Of a stretch of DNA of 64,000 bases, positions 8,422 through 16,968 are shown one piece after another (the stretch's first letter is position 1; each line of letters opens with the position of its first letter). This stretch comes from Desulfarculaceae bacterium (GTDB lineage Bacteria; Desulfobacterota; Desulfarculia; Desulfarculales; Desulfarculaceae). The notes below the pieces were generated by a model, which saw only the letters and a program-made list of their open reading frames with translations, was not told where the DNA came from and made no database searches. The stretch covers positions 77,001 through 141,000 of the forward strand of contig JAHLKT010000007.1 of assembly GCA_020444545.1 (NCBI GenBank), given 5' to 3'. A program made the position numbers and the translations under genes.

Positions 8422-9135
8422 TCACCACTTAGTCTGCTTGGGCCCCGACCATTTTCTCAGCAACAGATACATGGCCCCGGTGCCGCCGTCTATCCCTTGC
8501 GCGGTGCAAAAGGCCAGCACCGAGCGCTTGAAGCGCTTGGTCTTGAGCGTCGCGGCCAGGGCTTCCTTCAAGACCGGCACCCCGCCCGGCGAGCCCTTAC
8601 CCTTGCCGTGCACGATGAGTACGTGCCTTAGGCCCCGCGCCACCGCGCCCGCGATGAAGTCGGCGGTCTCGCTCTCGGCCTGCTCCAGGCTCAGGCCGTG
8701 CAGATCGATGTGGTCCTGGATGGGGAAGGCCCCGGCGGCCAGACGCGCCATCAGCTCCGGCCCCACCCCGGCCTGGGCCCCGCGCACGTACTGGTCGCTC
8801 ATGCGCAAATCGAAATCTCCCGCCCCGCTCACCAGCTCGGCCAGGTGGGCCATCACCTCCAGCTCCTCGTCCACCGCCTCGTCGATCAAGGCCGGGTTGG
8901 GCGGTGCGTCCTTGGGCTTGGGGCCGCGCTTCATGCGGTTCACGTCCCGCATGGCGTTGGCGAACATCGCGCCCTCGTCCTCGGCCGGGCGCTTGGGCTC
9001 CGGTTTCGGAGCCGGGGCGGCCTGGGGCTTCGCGCTTTTTTTCAGCACCTTGCCCAGCCCGGCGAAGGGCGCATTAAACCCCGTGTCCTTGGGCTTGGGC
9101 GGGGCCGCGTCCTTGCGTTTTTTCTTTTTGGCCAT
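8422..9135 (-). CDS. Smr/MutS2-type domain protein
   Basis: This 237-residue protein has a Lys/Ala/Pro-rich N-terminus (about 60 residues, probably disordered). The C-terminal Smr domain spans about residues 140-230 and shows the DLHGLSLEQAE motif and the IVHGKGKGSPGG loop. Smr domains are nicking endonucleases or RNA endonucleases; the stand-alone form resembles the E. coli YdaL/SmrA group. The substrate here cannot be told. It is divergently transcribed from the beta-helix repeat protein and stands alone as an operon. The start is the ATG followed by AKKKKRKD, a typical basic N-terminus. Confidence 0.9.
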   Translation of the reverse strand: MAKKKKRKDAAPPKPKDTGFNAPFAGLGKVLKKSAKPQAAPAPKPEPKRPAEDEGAMFANAMRDVNRMKRGPKPKDAPPNPALIDEAVDEELEVMAHLAELVSGAGDFDLRMSDQYVRGAQAGVGPELMARLAAGAFPIQDHIDLHGLSLEQAESETADFIAGAVARGLRHVLIVHGKGKGSPGGVPVLKEALAATLKTKRFKRSVLAFCTAQGIDGGTGAMYLLLRKWSGPKQTKW

Positions 9136-9233
9136 GCCTCAACTATAGAGCCTCCTCGCCCCCAACGCCAAACCGCCCCCGAAGTTGCTATAATGGCCTG
9201 CCTGCTCAGCACTCCTTTGGGGGGAGTTTCGCC

Positions 9234-11420
9234 ATGCATGATATCGCCGGGAAAGACCTGGCCGGCTTGCCGCCGGTAAGCCAAGAGCCCTGGGTGCCCT
9301 TGCCCTCGCACAAGTGGACCGAGCCCGAGCGTTGGGTTTGGGAGCAGGTGCGAACGGGGCGAGAGGCGAATTTCAACCAGCGCTACGGCAAGGAACTTGA
9401 CCCCAAGGATGAGTCGCTTTGGGCTGAGGAGGAAAAAGAACGGAGGACGCTGCGGCCGGATTTCCTGCGCACCATTTTGCTGTGCGAGCCATGGCGGGGA
9501 CTGATCACGCATGTGGGGGTGCGGATTTTCGGGGCGTTTTTTGAGGGCGATATTGACCTGGGCCAGGCCGAAGTTGCTTGCGAGCTTTGGCTGGAGCAGT
9601 CGCGTTTTGAAGGCGGCTTGTCCGGGTGGGCGGCCCGCTTTAAATTCAACTTCAGTTTAGAAGGATCGGCGCTAGCCAAAGAACTGCATATGGATCGGGC
9701 CGTAATCACGGACAATCTCTCCCTTCGCCAGGGCCGCTTCGCCTCCGCCCGCCTCCATGGCGTGCAGGTGGGCGGGCAGCTTTCCATGACCGGCGCAGAG
9801 TTCAGCGGCGAGCTGGCTATGGATGGGGCCGAGATCAATGGCAGCCTTTTCCTGGGCAAAGGCCGCTTCGCCTCCGCTAACCTACGTGGTGTTCAAGTGG
9901 GCGGGTTAGTATCCATGGAGGAAGCGAAGTTTAGCGGCGATTTGGGCATGGACCGCGCTGTAATCAAAGGCGGCCTTTTTCTTCGCCGAGGCCGCTTCTC
10001 CTCAACCCGTTTGCTAGGTGTTCAAGTGGGCGGACAGCTTACCATGATCGGTGCGGAGGTTACTGGCACCCTGGCCATGGATCGCGCTGTAATCAAAGGC
10101 AGCCTTTTCCTGAGCCAAGGCCGGTTCGCCTCTGCCTACCTAATAGGCGTGTCTGTGGGCGGACAAGTCGGAATGGAGGAGGCGAAATTTTTAGGTGAAG
10201 TTAATCTCAAGGAAGCAATATTAGGGAGTTCAATGTATGCAGATGACATAGTTATTAAAGAAGAACTAACAATGGATTCTGCCCACATCAAAGGGGATTT
10301 TGCCTTGCGTAAAGCTCGCCTTACATCCGCCCATTTATTTGGCTTGCGAGTGGACGGAGACCTTAGTGTAAACCACGCTCGTTTTAGTGGTGAACTCGGC
10401 ATGGATGCTTCTGAAATTGGAGACAGTTTTTCACTTCGCAATGGGCGTTTCGATTCTGTACGTCTACCCGGTGTGCGTGTTGGTTTACAAATAGATATGT
10501 CGGGCGCAGGATTCTTGGGGCCGGTTAATTGCGAGGGTTTGCGTGCGGCCTCAAATTTCATTATGCTCAGAGTTCGGTTTTTCGATGAGTTGCACTTGCA
10601 CCTTTGCCGAGTTGGTGGCTCTTTGTCTTTAGCCGGTTGCCACTTGAACAAAGTGAGCCTATCCCAGGCCAAAATAACTAGCGATTTGGTCCTTTCCCAT
10701 CCTGACCAAATGAAGTCGATCTCTTGGTACAACGGCTCTATAGACCTACGGGAAACTTCGGTTGGTTCGGTGCTTGATGGTCAGGAAGATTGGCCAGAAT
10801 CTCTACGTTTAGATGGCTTTCGTTATAATAGCGTGGGTTCGCTAGAAACTATTAAAGAACAAAACGAGCGATCTCGAAATTCACAAAAATTCACCACCGC
10901 CTCCGACCGCTCTGCCTCCTGGTACGTGGGCTGGCTAGGAAAGCAAAAAGACTTTTCCATGGATCCCTACCAGCAATGCGCCAAGTTTTTGCGTGAGTCA
11001 GGACAGCCCGACAAGGCCAACGAGGTCATGTACGCCGGGATGGAGAGGGAGCGACGGCGTATGGACAAGTGGTCCCTGGCACGAGCAGGGCGTAATCTAC
11101 TCAAATGGACCATTGGTTATGGCCTGGGCTATCGATATTTTGCGGCCTTGATCTGGGCGATTCTTTTCCTCGGCATTGGTGCCGTAGTTTGCGGCGCGGC
11201 TGGCGGCGGCCCACATGGGGCGCTGTTCTGCCTTGGCTTCAGCCTGGATAACATGCTGCCTCTCATTGATCTGAGGCCCGAGCATGAAGCAATGAGCAAG
11301 GCACTCGTCGGGTCCGGCAAGTTCTACTTTCTGTTTGTCCAGCAATTGGTGGGCTGGGTGCTGGTGGTTTGTGTCGCCGCCGGCCTGGCTGGCGTGGGCA
11401 AGTTCGGCGGGCGCGACTAG
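9234..11420 (+). CDS. Beta-helix repeat protein with C-terminal membrane segments
   Basis: This 728-residue protein has a soluble N-terminal domain (residues 1-165) and then tandem 43-residue units beginning near residue 167. Each reads roughly GRFASxxLxGVQVGG, then AMDxAxIxGSLFL. Three or four units are nearly identical and two or three are diverged, up to about residue 480. The alternating hydrophobic pattern suggests a right-handed beta-helix like pentapeptide-repeat proteins. After a linker come a DPYQQCAKFLRESG helical region and two or three membrane segments at about 625-650 and 700-722. Such an architecture is seen in putative membrane-bound signalling or channel-like proteins, but I cannot name a function. 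The segment at 10190-10910 is clearly AT-richer than the rest, so the gene looks mosaic. GGGGGGAG precedes the ATG. Confidence 0.85.
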   Translation: MHDIAGKDLAGLPPVSQEPWVPLPSHKWTEPERWVWEQVRTGREANFNQRYGKELDPKDESLWAEEEKERRTLRPDFLRTILLCEPWRGLITHVGVRIFGAFFEGDIDLGQAEVACELWLEQSRFEGGLSGWAARFKFNFSLEGSALAKELHMDRAVITDNLSLRQGRFASARLHGVQVGGQLSMTGAEFSGELAMDGAEINGSLFLGKGRFASANLRGVQVGGLVSMEEAKFSGDLGMDRAVIKGGLFLRRGRFSSTRLLGVQVGGQLTMIGAEVTGTLAMDRAVIKGSLFLSQGRFASAYLIGVSVGGQVGMEEAKFLGEVNLKEAILGSSMYADDIVIKEELTMDSAHIKGDFALRKARLTSAHLFGLRVDGDLSVNHARFSGELGMDASEIGDSFSLRNGRFDSVRLPGVRVGLQIDMSGAGFLGPVNCEGLRAASNFIMLRVRFFDELHLHLCRVGGSLSLAGCHLNKVSLSQAKITSDLVLSHPDQMKSISWYNGSIDLRETSVGSVLDGQEDWPESLRLDGFRYNSVGSLETIKEQNERSRNSQKFTTASDRSASWYVGWLGKQKDFSMDPYQQCAKFLRESGQPDKANEVMYAGMERERRRMDKWSLARAGRNLLKWTIGYGLGYRYFAALIWAILFLGIGAVVCGAAGGGPHGALFCLGFSLDNMLPLIDLRPEHEAMSKALVGSGKFYFLFVQQLVGWVLVVCVAAGLAGVGKFGGRD

Positions 11421-11505
11421 CTTCGGGGCATCCCACCCTCGACATCCCCGCGCGCCTCGGCTACATTGAAGGCCCGAGACTTGAACCACCAGCGAGGAGC
11501 GAGAC

Positions 11506-12135
11506 ATGGCCCGGGTGGACGATTATCAGAAGAGCTTTGACCTGGCCGTTGAGGAGCTGGCCGGCCGCGACTGGAAAGTGGTGGCCGATCTGGCCGGGGC
11601 CGCGCCCGCGGACGACGGCTCATACTTGGAGCTGAACTACTTCGGCCGCCCGGTGCGGGTCACCGCCCCGCCGGTCACCGTGACCGCCCTGGACGAGGGC
11701 CCGGAGATCCCCCTGGCCGAGCAGGCCCTGATCCTGCACTACCTGGTCAACGCGGACGGCACCCCCATCAGCGGCAAGTGGATCACCTACCGCGAGGTGG
11801 AGGCGGGCGAGTTCTACTGGTCGGCCTTCGTCAAGCGCGCCAAAGCCCCGCTGGTGGGCTTCTTCGGCGAGCGCCCCGCCTTCCTCACCGAGCTGGCCCC
11901 CCTGGTGGGCGGCGAGGGCGAGGGCGAGACCGGCGACGTGTCGGTGATCGTGCGGGCCTTCCCCAATGTACCCATCATGCTGGTGCTCTGGGCCGGGGAC
12001 GACGAGTTCCCGCCCGACGGCAACCTGCTCTTCGACGACAGCATCGGTCACTACCTTTCCACCGAGGACATCGCGCTCACCGCCGGGATGCCCATATATA
12101 AGATGATGGCCCTTTCGCGGCCAAAAGGCTCTTAG
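11506..12135 (+). CDS. DUF3786 family protein (stand-alone)
   Basis: This 209-residue cytoplasmic protein belongs to the DUF3786 family. It shares the order LILHYLVNADGTP, WITYREVEAGEFYW, a DVSVIVRAFPNVPIMLVLWAGD strand and a final TEDIALTAGM helix with the two other copies in this window (31017 and 31724). No catalytic motif is obvious, and the family is uncharacterised. In the 31724 copy it is fused to an iron-sulfur domain, which hints at redox or corrinoid metabolism. GAGGAGCGAGAC precedes the ATG. The gene appears monocistronic. Confidence 0.85.
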   Translation: MARVDDYQKSFDLAVEELAGRDWKVVADLAGAAPADDGSYLELNYFGRPVRVTAPPVTVTALDEGPEIPLAEQALILHYLVNADGTPISGKWITYREVEAGEFYWSAFVKRAKAPLVGFFGERPAFLTELAPLVGGEGEGETGDVSVIVRAFPNVPIMLVLWAGDDEFPPDGNLLFDDSIGHYLSTEDIALTAGMPIYKMMALSRPKGS

Positions 12136-12287
12136 CCTTCCCGGCCGGTTTTATGCCATACTCTGGCGCAGGGGTTTAATCTCCCGCCTCACGGAATGGT
12201 CTTCAGCTTGGCGGGTGGCGGGAGGCGCCGCCTGCCCGGCTTCGGCGATAGAGCCAAGCCAGGCTGACTCTTGGCTGCCCGGGGGTC

Positions 12288-14093
12288 ATGACCATTCGCC
12301 TCAAGCTCATGCCTGCCCTTGTCTGGCTGGCGGTCTGCGCCGCCCTGGCCACGGGGGGGCTCTATTACTGGTCCGTGGCCCGCGCCGACCGGGCCGCGCG
12401 CCTGGCCGGGGTGGCAGCCTCCCTGGACCCGGCCCGCCGGGGCCTCCTGCTGCTGGACTCCCGCCGCGATCCCTCCCTGCCCGCCCGCTTGCTTTATGAA
12501 CCCATAGCCCTGGCCCGGGACGGCGGCCTCAAGGCCCACTTCCCTCAACGCGCTTACTTCCGCCTGGCTCTGCTGGGCGGTTTTCTTTTGGACCAACCCC
12601 AAACCCTGTGGCTGGAGGTGGCCTCGGACGACGGCCTCCGGGTGCGCCTCGACGGCCGCCGGGTGTACGACGCCTGGCGCCTGCATACGCTGCTCAAGGA
12701 GCGGGTGCGCCTGGAGCTGGGCGCGGGTCCGCATGTCATCGAGGCCGACTACTTCCAGGCGCGGGGCCCGGCGGCGCTTTCCCTGCGCCTGGTGGGGACG
12801 GACGGCGCGGCCATTGCCCTGCATCCGCCCGCGCCCGGCTGGCGGCCCGCAGCCTGGCAGGCCCTGGCCTTCGCCGAAAAGGAGCAGCGCTTCCGCGCCC
12901 TGGCCCTTTTCGGCCTGGCCCTGCTGTGGCTTTTGGCCGGGGCGGCCTGGGTCTTCACCGGGCCGCTGCCCGCGTGGCTCCGCGCCCTGGCCCCGCCCGA
13001 GCGATCCCGCCCCCCGCCGCCCGCGCCCCAGCCCCGCGACTGGCTCATCCCCGGCGCCGTGTTCGCGGCCTTCGCGCTGATGGTCCTGGCGGCCATGGCC
13101 TGGCAAGGGGCCGAGCTGCCCCGCACCATTCTCTTGGGCAAGTGGGACGAGTCCTGGTACCGCCGCATCATGATGCGCGGCTACTACCTGGACCTGGCCT
13201 TTCCCCTGTACATGAAGGGTTCCATCTCCTGGTTCCCCCTGTTCTCCTGGCTGGCCCGGCCGCTGTTCTGGCTGGGGGTGCATCCCTGGTGGGCCACCCT
13301 GATCACCGCCTGGCTGGCCGCCCTGGCCGCCTTCCATGTGCTCTACCGCCTGGCGCTGCGCCTCTTCGGCCGGGGCGCGGCGGCGTGGTCCCTGGTCTTT
13401 TTGGCCGCCTACCCCTGCTCCTTCTATCTGCTGGTGGGCTATCCCTATGGCGTGGTGCTCTTGGTGGGCGCGGCCTATTTCCGGTGTCTGCTTAGTGGCC
13501 GGACTTGGTGGGCGGTTCTCCTGGGGGTCATGGCCGGGCTCGCCTATCCCCTGGCCGTGGCGGTGGCCATCCTGCCCCTGTTTGTCTACCTTCCCCGCGC
13601 CCTCCGGGCCGACGACCCCTGGCCCGCGCTCCGGGCTCTGATGCTCACCGCGGCCGCGCCCGCGCTGGGGATGGCGCTCTTGTTCGCCCACCATTGGTGG
13701 GCCTTTGGCGATTTCCTGGCCTACTTCGACTCCCAGATCGGCTGGGGCCGCCGGGCGGACTGGCCCTGGGCGCCCATCTACCGCCACCTGGCCGGGGCCT
13801 CCTGGCGCGATCACCTCAATCTGGCCCTGCTCCTCTGGCTGGGCGGGGTGGCCGCCTTCGCCCACCGCTTCGTGCCCGCCCTGTGGGGCCTGCTGGGCGC
13901 GGCGTTCGTGCTCAACCACGCCACGGGCAGCCTGCTCTCCAACTTCCGGCAATACCTGGCCGCCTGGCCCTGGTTTTTGCTCCTGGGCTCCTCGCCCCGC
14001 CCGGCCTGGATCAAGGCCGTTTGGACCCTCGGGATGCTTTGGCTGTTCTGGAGCCAATATCTCCCCGCCTGGCTGGCCCGCCGTCTCATGTAA
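12288..14093 (+). CDS. Integral membrane glycosyltransferase with PA14-like domain
   Basis: This 601-residue protein starts with one membrane segment (residues 6-26). A periplasmic PA14-like beta domain (about 35-185) contains the typical WLEVASDDGLRVRLDG motif. A second membrane segment, a Pro-rich linker and then about ten membrane helices follow from residue 245. The luminal motif GKWDESWY plus FPLYMKGSISWFPLFSWL resembles PIG-V-type and other GT-C mannosyltransferases, which use polyprenyl-phosphate sugars. It probably glycosylates an envelope lipid or protein; donor and acceptor are unknown. The ATG at 12288 has only a weak GGGGG site, and the start could be slightly different. A second GT-C-like protein lies at 37206. 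Confidence 0.85.
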   Translation: MTIRLKLMPALVWLAVCAALATGGLYYWSVARADRAARLAGVAASLDPARRGLLLLDSRRDPSLPARLLYEPIALARDGGLKAHFPQRAYFRLALLGGFLLDQPQTLWLEVASDDGLRVRLDGRRVYDAWRLHTLLKERVRLELGAGPHVIEADYFQARGPAALSLRLVGTDGAAIALHPPAPGWRPAAWQALAFAEKEQRFRALALFGLALLWLLAGAAWVFTGPLPAWLRALAPPERSRPPPPAPQPRDWLIPGAVFAAFALMVLAAMAWQGAELPRTILLGKWDESWYRRIMMRGYYLDLAFPLYMKGSISWFPLFSWLARPLFWLGVHPWWATLITAWLAALAAFHVLYRLALRLFGRGAAAWSLVFLAAYPCSFYLLVGYPYGVVLLVGAAYFRCLLSGRTWWAVLLGVMAGLAYPLAVAVAILPLFVYLPRALRADDPWPALRALMLTAAAPALGMALLFAHHWWAFGDFLAYFDSQIGWGRRADWPWAPIYRHLAGASWRDHLNLALLLWLGGVAAFAHRFVPALWGLLGAAFVLNHATGSLLSNFRQYLAAWPWFLLLGSSPRPAWIKAVWTLGMLWLFWSQYLPAWLARRLM

Positions 14094-14186
14094 ACCCGCG
14101 CCCGGCTTGCAATCGCCGCCAAAGGACCTACATTATTAGATAGCGTCGATTCCGGCGCTGTTTTATGTCTGGACGAGGAGCGCGGC

Positions 14187-14483
14187 ATGACTCATGATCA
14201 CGGCGGCGACGGCTGCTCCTGCGGATGCGGCTGCGGCGAAACCCTCACCGTGGGCCAGGCCGAGGCCCAACGCTGGCGCGAGGCCCCGGACGAGACGGTG
14301 GTCTGCCCCTGCGCCGGGGTGGACAAGGCCGCGGTGCTCAAAGCCATCGCCCAGGGCGGCTACACCGCGCCCCTGGTCAAGGCCATGACCGGCGTGGGCC
14401 GCGAGCCCGGCTGCCGCCAGCGCCGCCAATGCGAAGCCGACCTGGAGATCCTGGTGGCGCTCTACGCCGGGGCCAACTGTTGA
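14187..14483 (+). CDS. BFD-like [2Fe-2S]-binding small protein
   Basis: This is a 98-residue protein. The N-terminus is His/Cys-rich (HDHGGDGCSCGCGCG), which could bind a metal. The rest matches the BFD-like [2Fe-2S] domain: VCPCAGVDKAAVLKAI, then GCRQRRQC, supplying a CxC pair and a Cx5C pair as ligands. BFD-type domains pass electrons to or release iron from partner proteins. The gene lies 30 bases upstream of a CooC-type ATPase and is almost certainly co-transcribed with it, so a role in loading metal into carbon monoxide dehydrogenase/acetyl-CoA synthase is plausible. The ATG is preceded by GAGGAGCG. Confidence 0.85.
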   Translation: MTHDHGGDGCSCGCGCGETLTVGQAEAQRWREAPDETVVCPCAGVDKAAVLKAIAQGGYTAPLVKAMTGVGREPGCRQRRQCEADLEILVALYAGANC

Positions 14484-14513
14484 ACTGATTTTCCACCCGA
14501 ACCGAGGTGACTA

Positions 14514-15290
14514 ATGAAGATAGCGGTAAGCGGTAAAGGCGGGGTGGGCAAGACCACCTTCTCGGCCATGCTGGCCCGGGCCCTGGCGGCCAAGGGCCTC
14601 AACGTTCTGGCCGTGGACGCCGATCCCGACGCCAACCTGGGCCAGGCCCTGGGCTTCCCGGACTACGACAAGCTGGTGCCGGTCAGCGAGATGAAGCAGC
14701 TCATCGCCGAGCGCACCGACAGCGACGGCGAGAACTGGGGCACCTACTTCAAGCTCAACCCCACGGTAACCGACCTGCCCGACAAGCTCTCGGTGGAGCA
14801 CGACGGGGTGCGCCTGATGGTCATGGGCACGGTGAAAAAGGGCGGCGGCGGCTGCATCTGCCCGGCTTCCTCCATGCTCAAGGCGCTCATGGCCCATCTG
14901 GTGCTCTTGCGCAAAGAGGTCCTGATCCTGGACATGGAAGCGGGCCTGGAGCACTTGGGCCGGGGCACCAGCCAAGGGGTGGACTTCTTGGTGGTGGTGG
15001 TGGAGCCTGGCCGCCGCTCGGTGGACACGGCAGAGCACATCCGCCAGCTGGCCGGGGATATCGGCCTGACCAAGGTCCTGATCGTGGGCAACAAGATCCG
15101 CTCGGAAAAGGACGAGGCCTATCTCAAGAAGACCCTCAAGGACTTCGATTTCCTGGGCTTTATGTACTACGACGAGGACATCATCGAGGCGGACATGGAG
15201 GCCAAGTGCCCCACCGATGTGTCGGTGAAGGCCAAGGAGACCATGGCCGGGATGGCCGATAGCCTCTTGGCCCGCTACGAAGCTAAATAG
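14514..15290 (+). CDS. cooC: CooC/AcsF-type nickel-insertion ATPase
   Basis: This 258-residue SIMIBI-class P-loop ATPase has the deviant Walker A GKGGVGKTT at residues 7-15 with the signature lysine (K8). It also has VDADPDANLG (switch I), a metal-binding CxC in GGCICPA near residue 120, and LDMEAGLEHLGRG (Walker B/switch II). This is the CooC/AcsF pattern, an ATP-dependent dimer that carries Ni(II) to CO dehydrogenase or acetyl-CoA synthase for the Wood-Ljungdahl pathway. The target enzyme genes are not in this window. GAGGTGACTA precedes the ATG. It follows a BFD-like protein gene in the same operon and ends just before repeat copy B. Confidence 0.93.
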   Translation: MKIAVSGKGGVGKTTFSAMLARALAAKGLNVLAVDADPDANLGQALGFPDYDKLVPVSEMKQLIAERTDSDGENWGTYFKLNPTVTDLPDKLSVEHDGVRLMVMGTVKKGGGGCICPASSMLKALMAHLVLLRKEVLILDMEAGLEHLGRGTSQGVDFLVVVVEPGRRSVDTAEHIRQLAGDIGLTKVLIVGNKIRSEKDEAYLKKTLKDFDFLGFMYYDEDIIEADMEAKCPTDVSVKAKETMAGMADSLLARYEAK

Positions 15291-15299
15291 TTACGGGCA

Positions 15300-15418
15300 G
15301 GCCGCCCGTGGCTGGCTGCAAGGCGCGCTTCACGATTCGCCGCCCTCGACGTACCAGAAAGTACGCCTCGGTCGCCGAATCGCTCCAGCATCGCCTTTCG
15401 CCGACGCCACGGACGGCC
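15300..15418. repeat. HP1 dispersed hairpin element, copy B
   Basis: This is the best-folded copy. Outer arms GGCCGCCCGTGGC (15300-15312) and GCCACGGACGGCC (15406-15418) pair with one mismatch, inner arms CGATTCG and CGAATCG pair, and the core CTCGACGTAC / GTACGCCTCG lies at 15343-15371. It starts 10 bases after the cooC stop codon and may also act as a transcript end. Confidence 0.8.
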
Positions 15419-15509
15419 TTTGGTTGTTTGCTGCTCCTGCCCGAGCCCTGAAAGGATTCCCCTGCCTATAACTTGTTAGGTGTCCGGCAAAAAATATGGA
15501 GTGGGGGGT

Positions 15510-16379
15510 GTGAAAAAAACGCTTGGATTGGTGTTGGCCGTCCTGGCCGTCGTCTGCTTGCTTCTGATCGTCGGTGCCACGGTAGTAAAGCCGTTGATAT
15601 TTACCTGGGGCTCCTCTGACAAGGAGCTGACCATGCCGATGCCCGGTGACCACCGGGCGCCATTTATCAGTTCAACCCGCGCTATCACCATCAATGCCCC
15701 GATTGCGCGGGTTTGGGAATGGCTGATTCAATTGGGCGCGGATCGAGGCGGTTTTTACAGCTACTGGTTTGTTGAACACTCGTTGGGATACAAATACCGG
15801 GCGCAAGACAGGGTCGAAGCGCAATTCAAGGATATGAAGGTCGGCCGGGTTGTCCCGACATCGTTAAATGAGCCTAACACGGTGATTAAATATAGCTTTC
15901 AAGTCGTGGAGGTGGATCCGGGAAGATATTTTGTCCTGAGTAACTGGGGGTGTTTTTTACTGCGGGAAATAAATCCCCAACAAACCCGGCTGGTGATTAG
16001 GACTCATGGGCGGCCTCTGGCGACTTGGTCGGATAAGCTGCGCTATTTTTTCGAGATGCCCCTGCATTACATCATGGAAAGACGCATGCTGATGGGCATC
16101 AAGGCCCGGGCGGAAGCCGGAGCGGGCGAGCCCTTCTCTTCAACCACGGATATCCTGTGGTTCGTGGGCATCTGTTTGTCGCCGATCGGCATTCTCGTAA
16201 TGCTGCTGGTCAGCACGCGCCTGAGCGTCAGATTATTCGCCGGGTTATACAGTCTTGTCTGGTTGTGGGTCTTTTTCATCCTCGATCCGATTCCGATCTA
16301 CGGTTGGCTCCTGTGCCTGATAATAGCCATCCACCTTGCCTGGCTGTTTAAAACACGTGCTCGGAGCGCGCCAAGGTAA
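15510..16379 (+). CDS. SRPBCC-domain membrane protein
   Basis: This is a 289-residue protein with an N-terminal membrane helix (about residues 5-27). An SRPBCC/START-like domain follows (about 55-185; it begins STRAITINAPIARVWEWLIQLG, the usual entry of this fold). Three membrane helices lie at the C-terminus (about 215-285). SRPBCC domains bind hydrophobic ligands; the ligand is unknown. The GTG at 15510 was chosen because GGAG lies nine bases upstream, whereas a GTG at 15480 has no ribosome site. Its base composition is lower in GC than the neighbours, so it may have been acquired. A terminator follows. Confidence 0.75.
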   Translation: MKKTLGLVLAVLAVVCLLLIVGATVVKPLIFTWGSSDKELTMPMPGDHRAPFISSTRAITINAPIARVWEWLIQLGADRGGFYSYWFVEHSLGYKYRAQDRVEAQFKDMKVGRVVPTSLNEPNTVIKYSFQVVEVDPGRYFVLSNWGCFLLREINPQQTRLVIRTHGRPLATWSDKLRYFFEMPLHYIMERRMLMGIKARAEAGAGEPFSSTTDILWFVGICLSPIGILVMLLVSTRLSVRLFAGLYSLVWLWVFFILDPIPIYGWLLCLIIAIHLAWLFKTRARSAPR

Positions 16380-16399
16380 GCCTGCATTTTTTTAGGATG

Positions 16400-16432
16400 G
16401 CCCTCCGCCCCTTGACGGGGGGCTGGTTTTTT
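16400..16432 (+). terminator. Rho-independent terminator after the SRPBCC gene
   Basis: The stem GCCCTCCG (16400-16407) and CGGGGGGC (16416-16423), with one G-T pair, is followed by TGGTTTTTT. It lies 20 bases after the SRPBCC stop codon. Confidence 0.75.
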
Positions 16433-16499
16433 GGGGCGGCCTGGGCTATAAATACAAATATAACCGCCGGTTACTCTACAAAATTGTAGGCTGCGAGCC

Positions 16500-16943
16500 A
16501 TGCCCGATACCGAGTACATCTTCGTCTACGGCACCCTGATGCGCCCCTTCCCGGCCCAGGCCCGCCTGGGGGTGGAGCATATGCTCGAATATATCGGCCC
16601 GGACGCGGTGTCCGGCCTGCTCTACGACCTGGGGGCCTACCCCGGCCTCAAGCCCGGCCCGGGCCTGGTGCAGGGCCAGGTGTTTCGCATCCTCAACACG
16701 CAAGTGGTCGATATTCTGGACGGCTTCGAGGTGTGCCTCCCCGGGTGCCCCAGCGAGTCGGAGTATTTACGCGAACTTTATCCCCTGGCCGGGGGCGGGG
16801 GGCAAGCCTGGGTCTACGTGTTCAACCGCCCGGTGGACGGCCTGACCCTGATCCCCGGCGGCGACTGGGCCGCCCATCAGGCCCGGAAAGGCGCCGACCC
16901 CACCCCTTGGGATGACTTTTTCACCTCCCGCGAAGTACAATAG
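16500..16943 (+). CDS. AIG2/GGCT-like gamma-glutamylcyclotransferase fold protein
   Basis: This 147-residue protein belongs to the GGCT/AIG2 fold. The N-terminal FVYGTLM motif (residues 8-14) forms the substrate-binding loop, and GLLYDLGAYPGLKPG and VFRILN..VVDILDGFE follow in the usual order. Family members cleave gamma-glutamyl or epsilon-(gamma-glutamyl)lysine bonds to release 5-oxoproline. The catalytic acid of the family probably corresponds to E75 in DGFEV. The exact substrate is not deducible. The site before the ATG is weak (GCGAG). It is followed by an AsmA-like gene after 25 bases, perhaps in the same transcript. Confidence 0.85.
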   Translation: MPDTEYIFVYGTLMRPFPAQARLGVEHMLEYIGPDAVSGLLYDLGAYPGLKPGPGLVQGQVFRILNTQVVDILDGFEVCLPGCPSESEYLRELYPLAGGGGQAWVYVFNRPVDGLTLIPGGDWAAHQARKGADPTPWDDFFTSREVQ

Positions 16944-16968
16944 GGCCTCATCGTTCCCCGAGGCTCGC

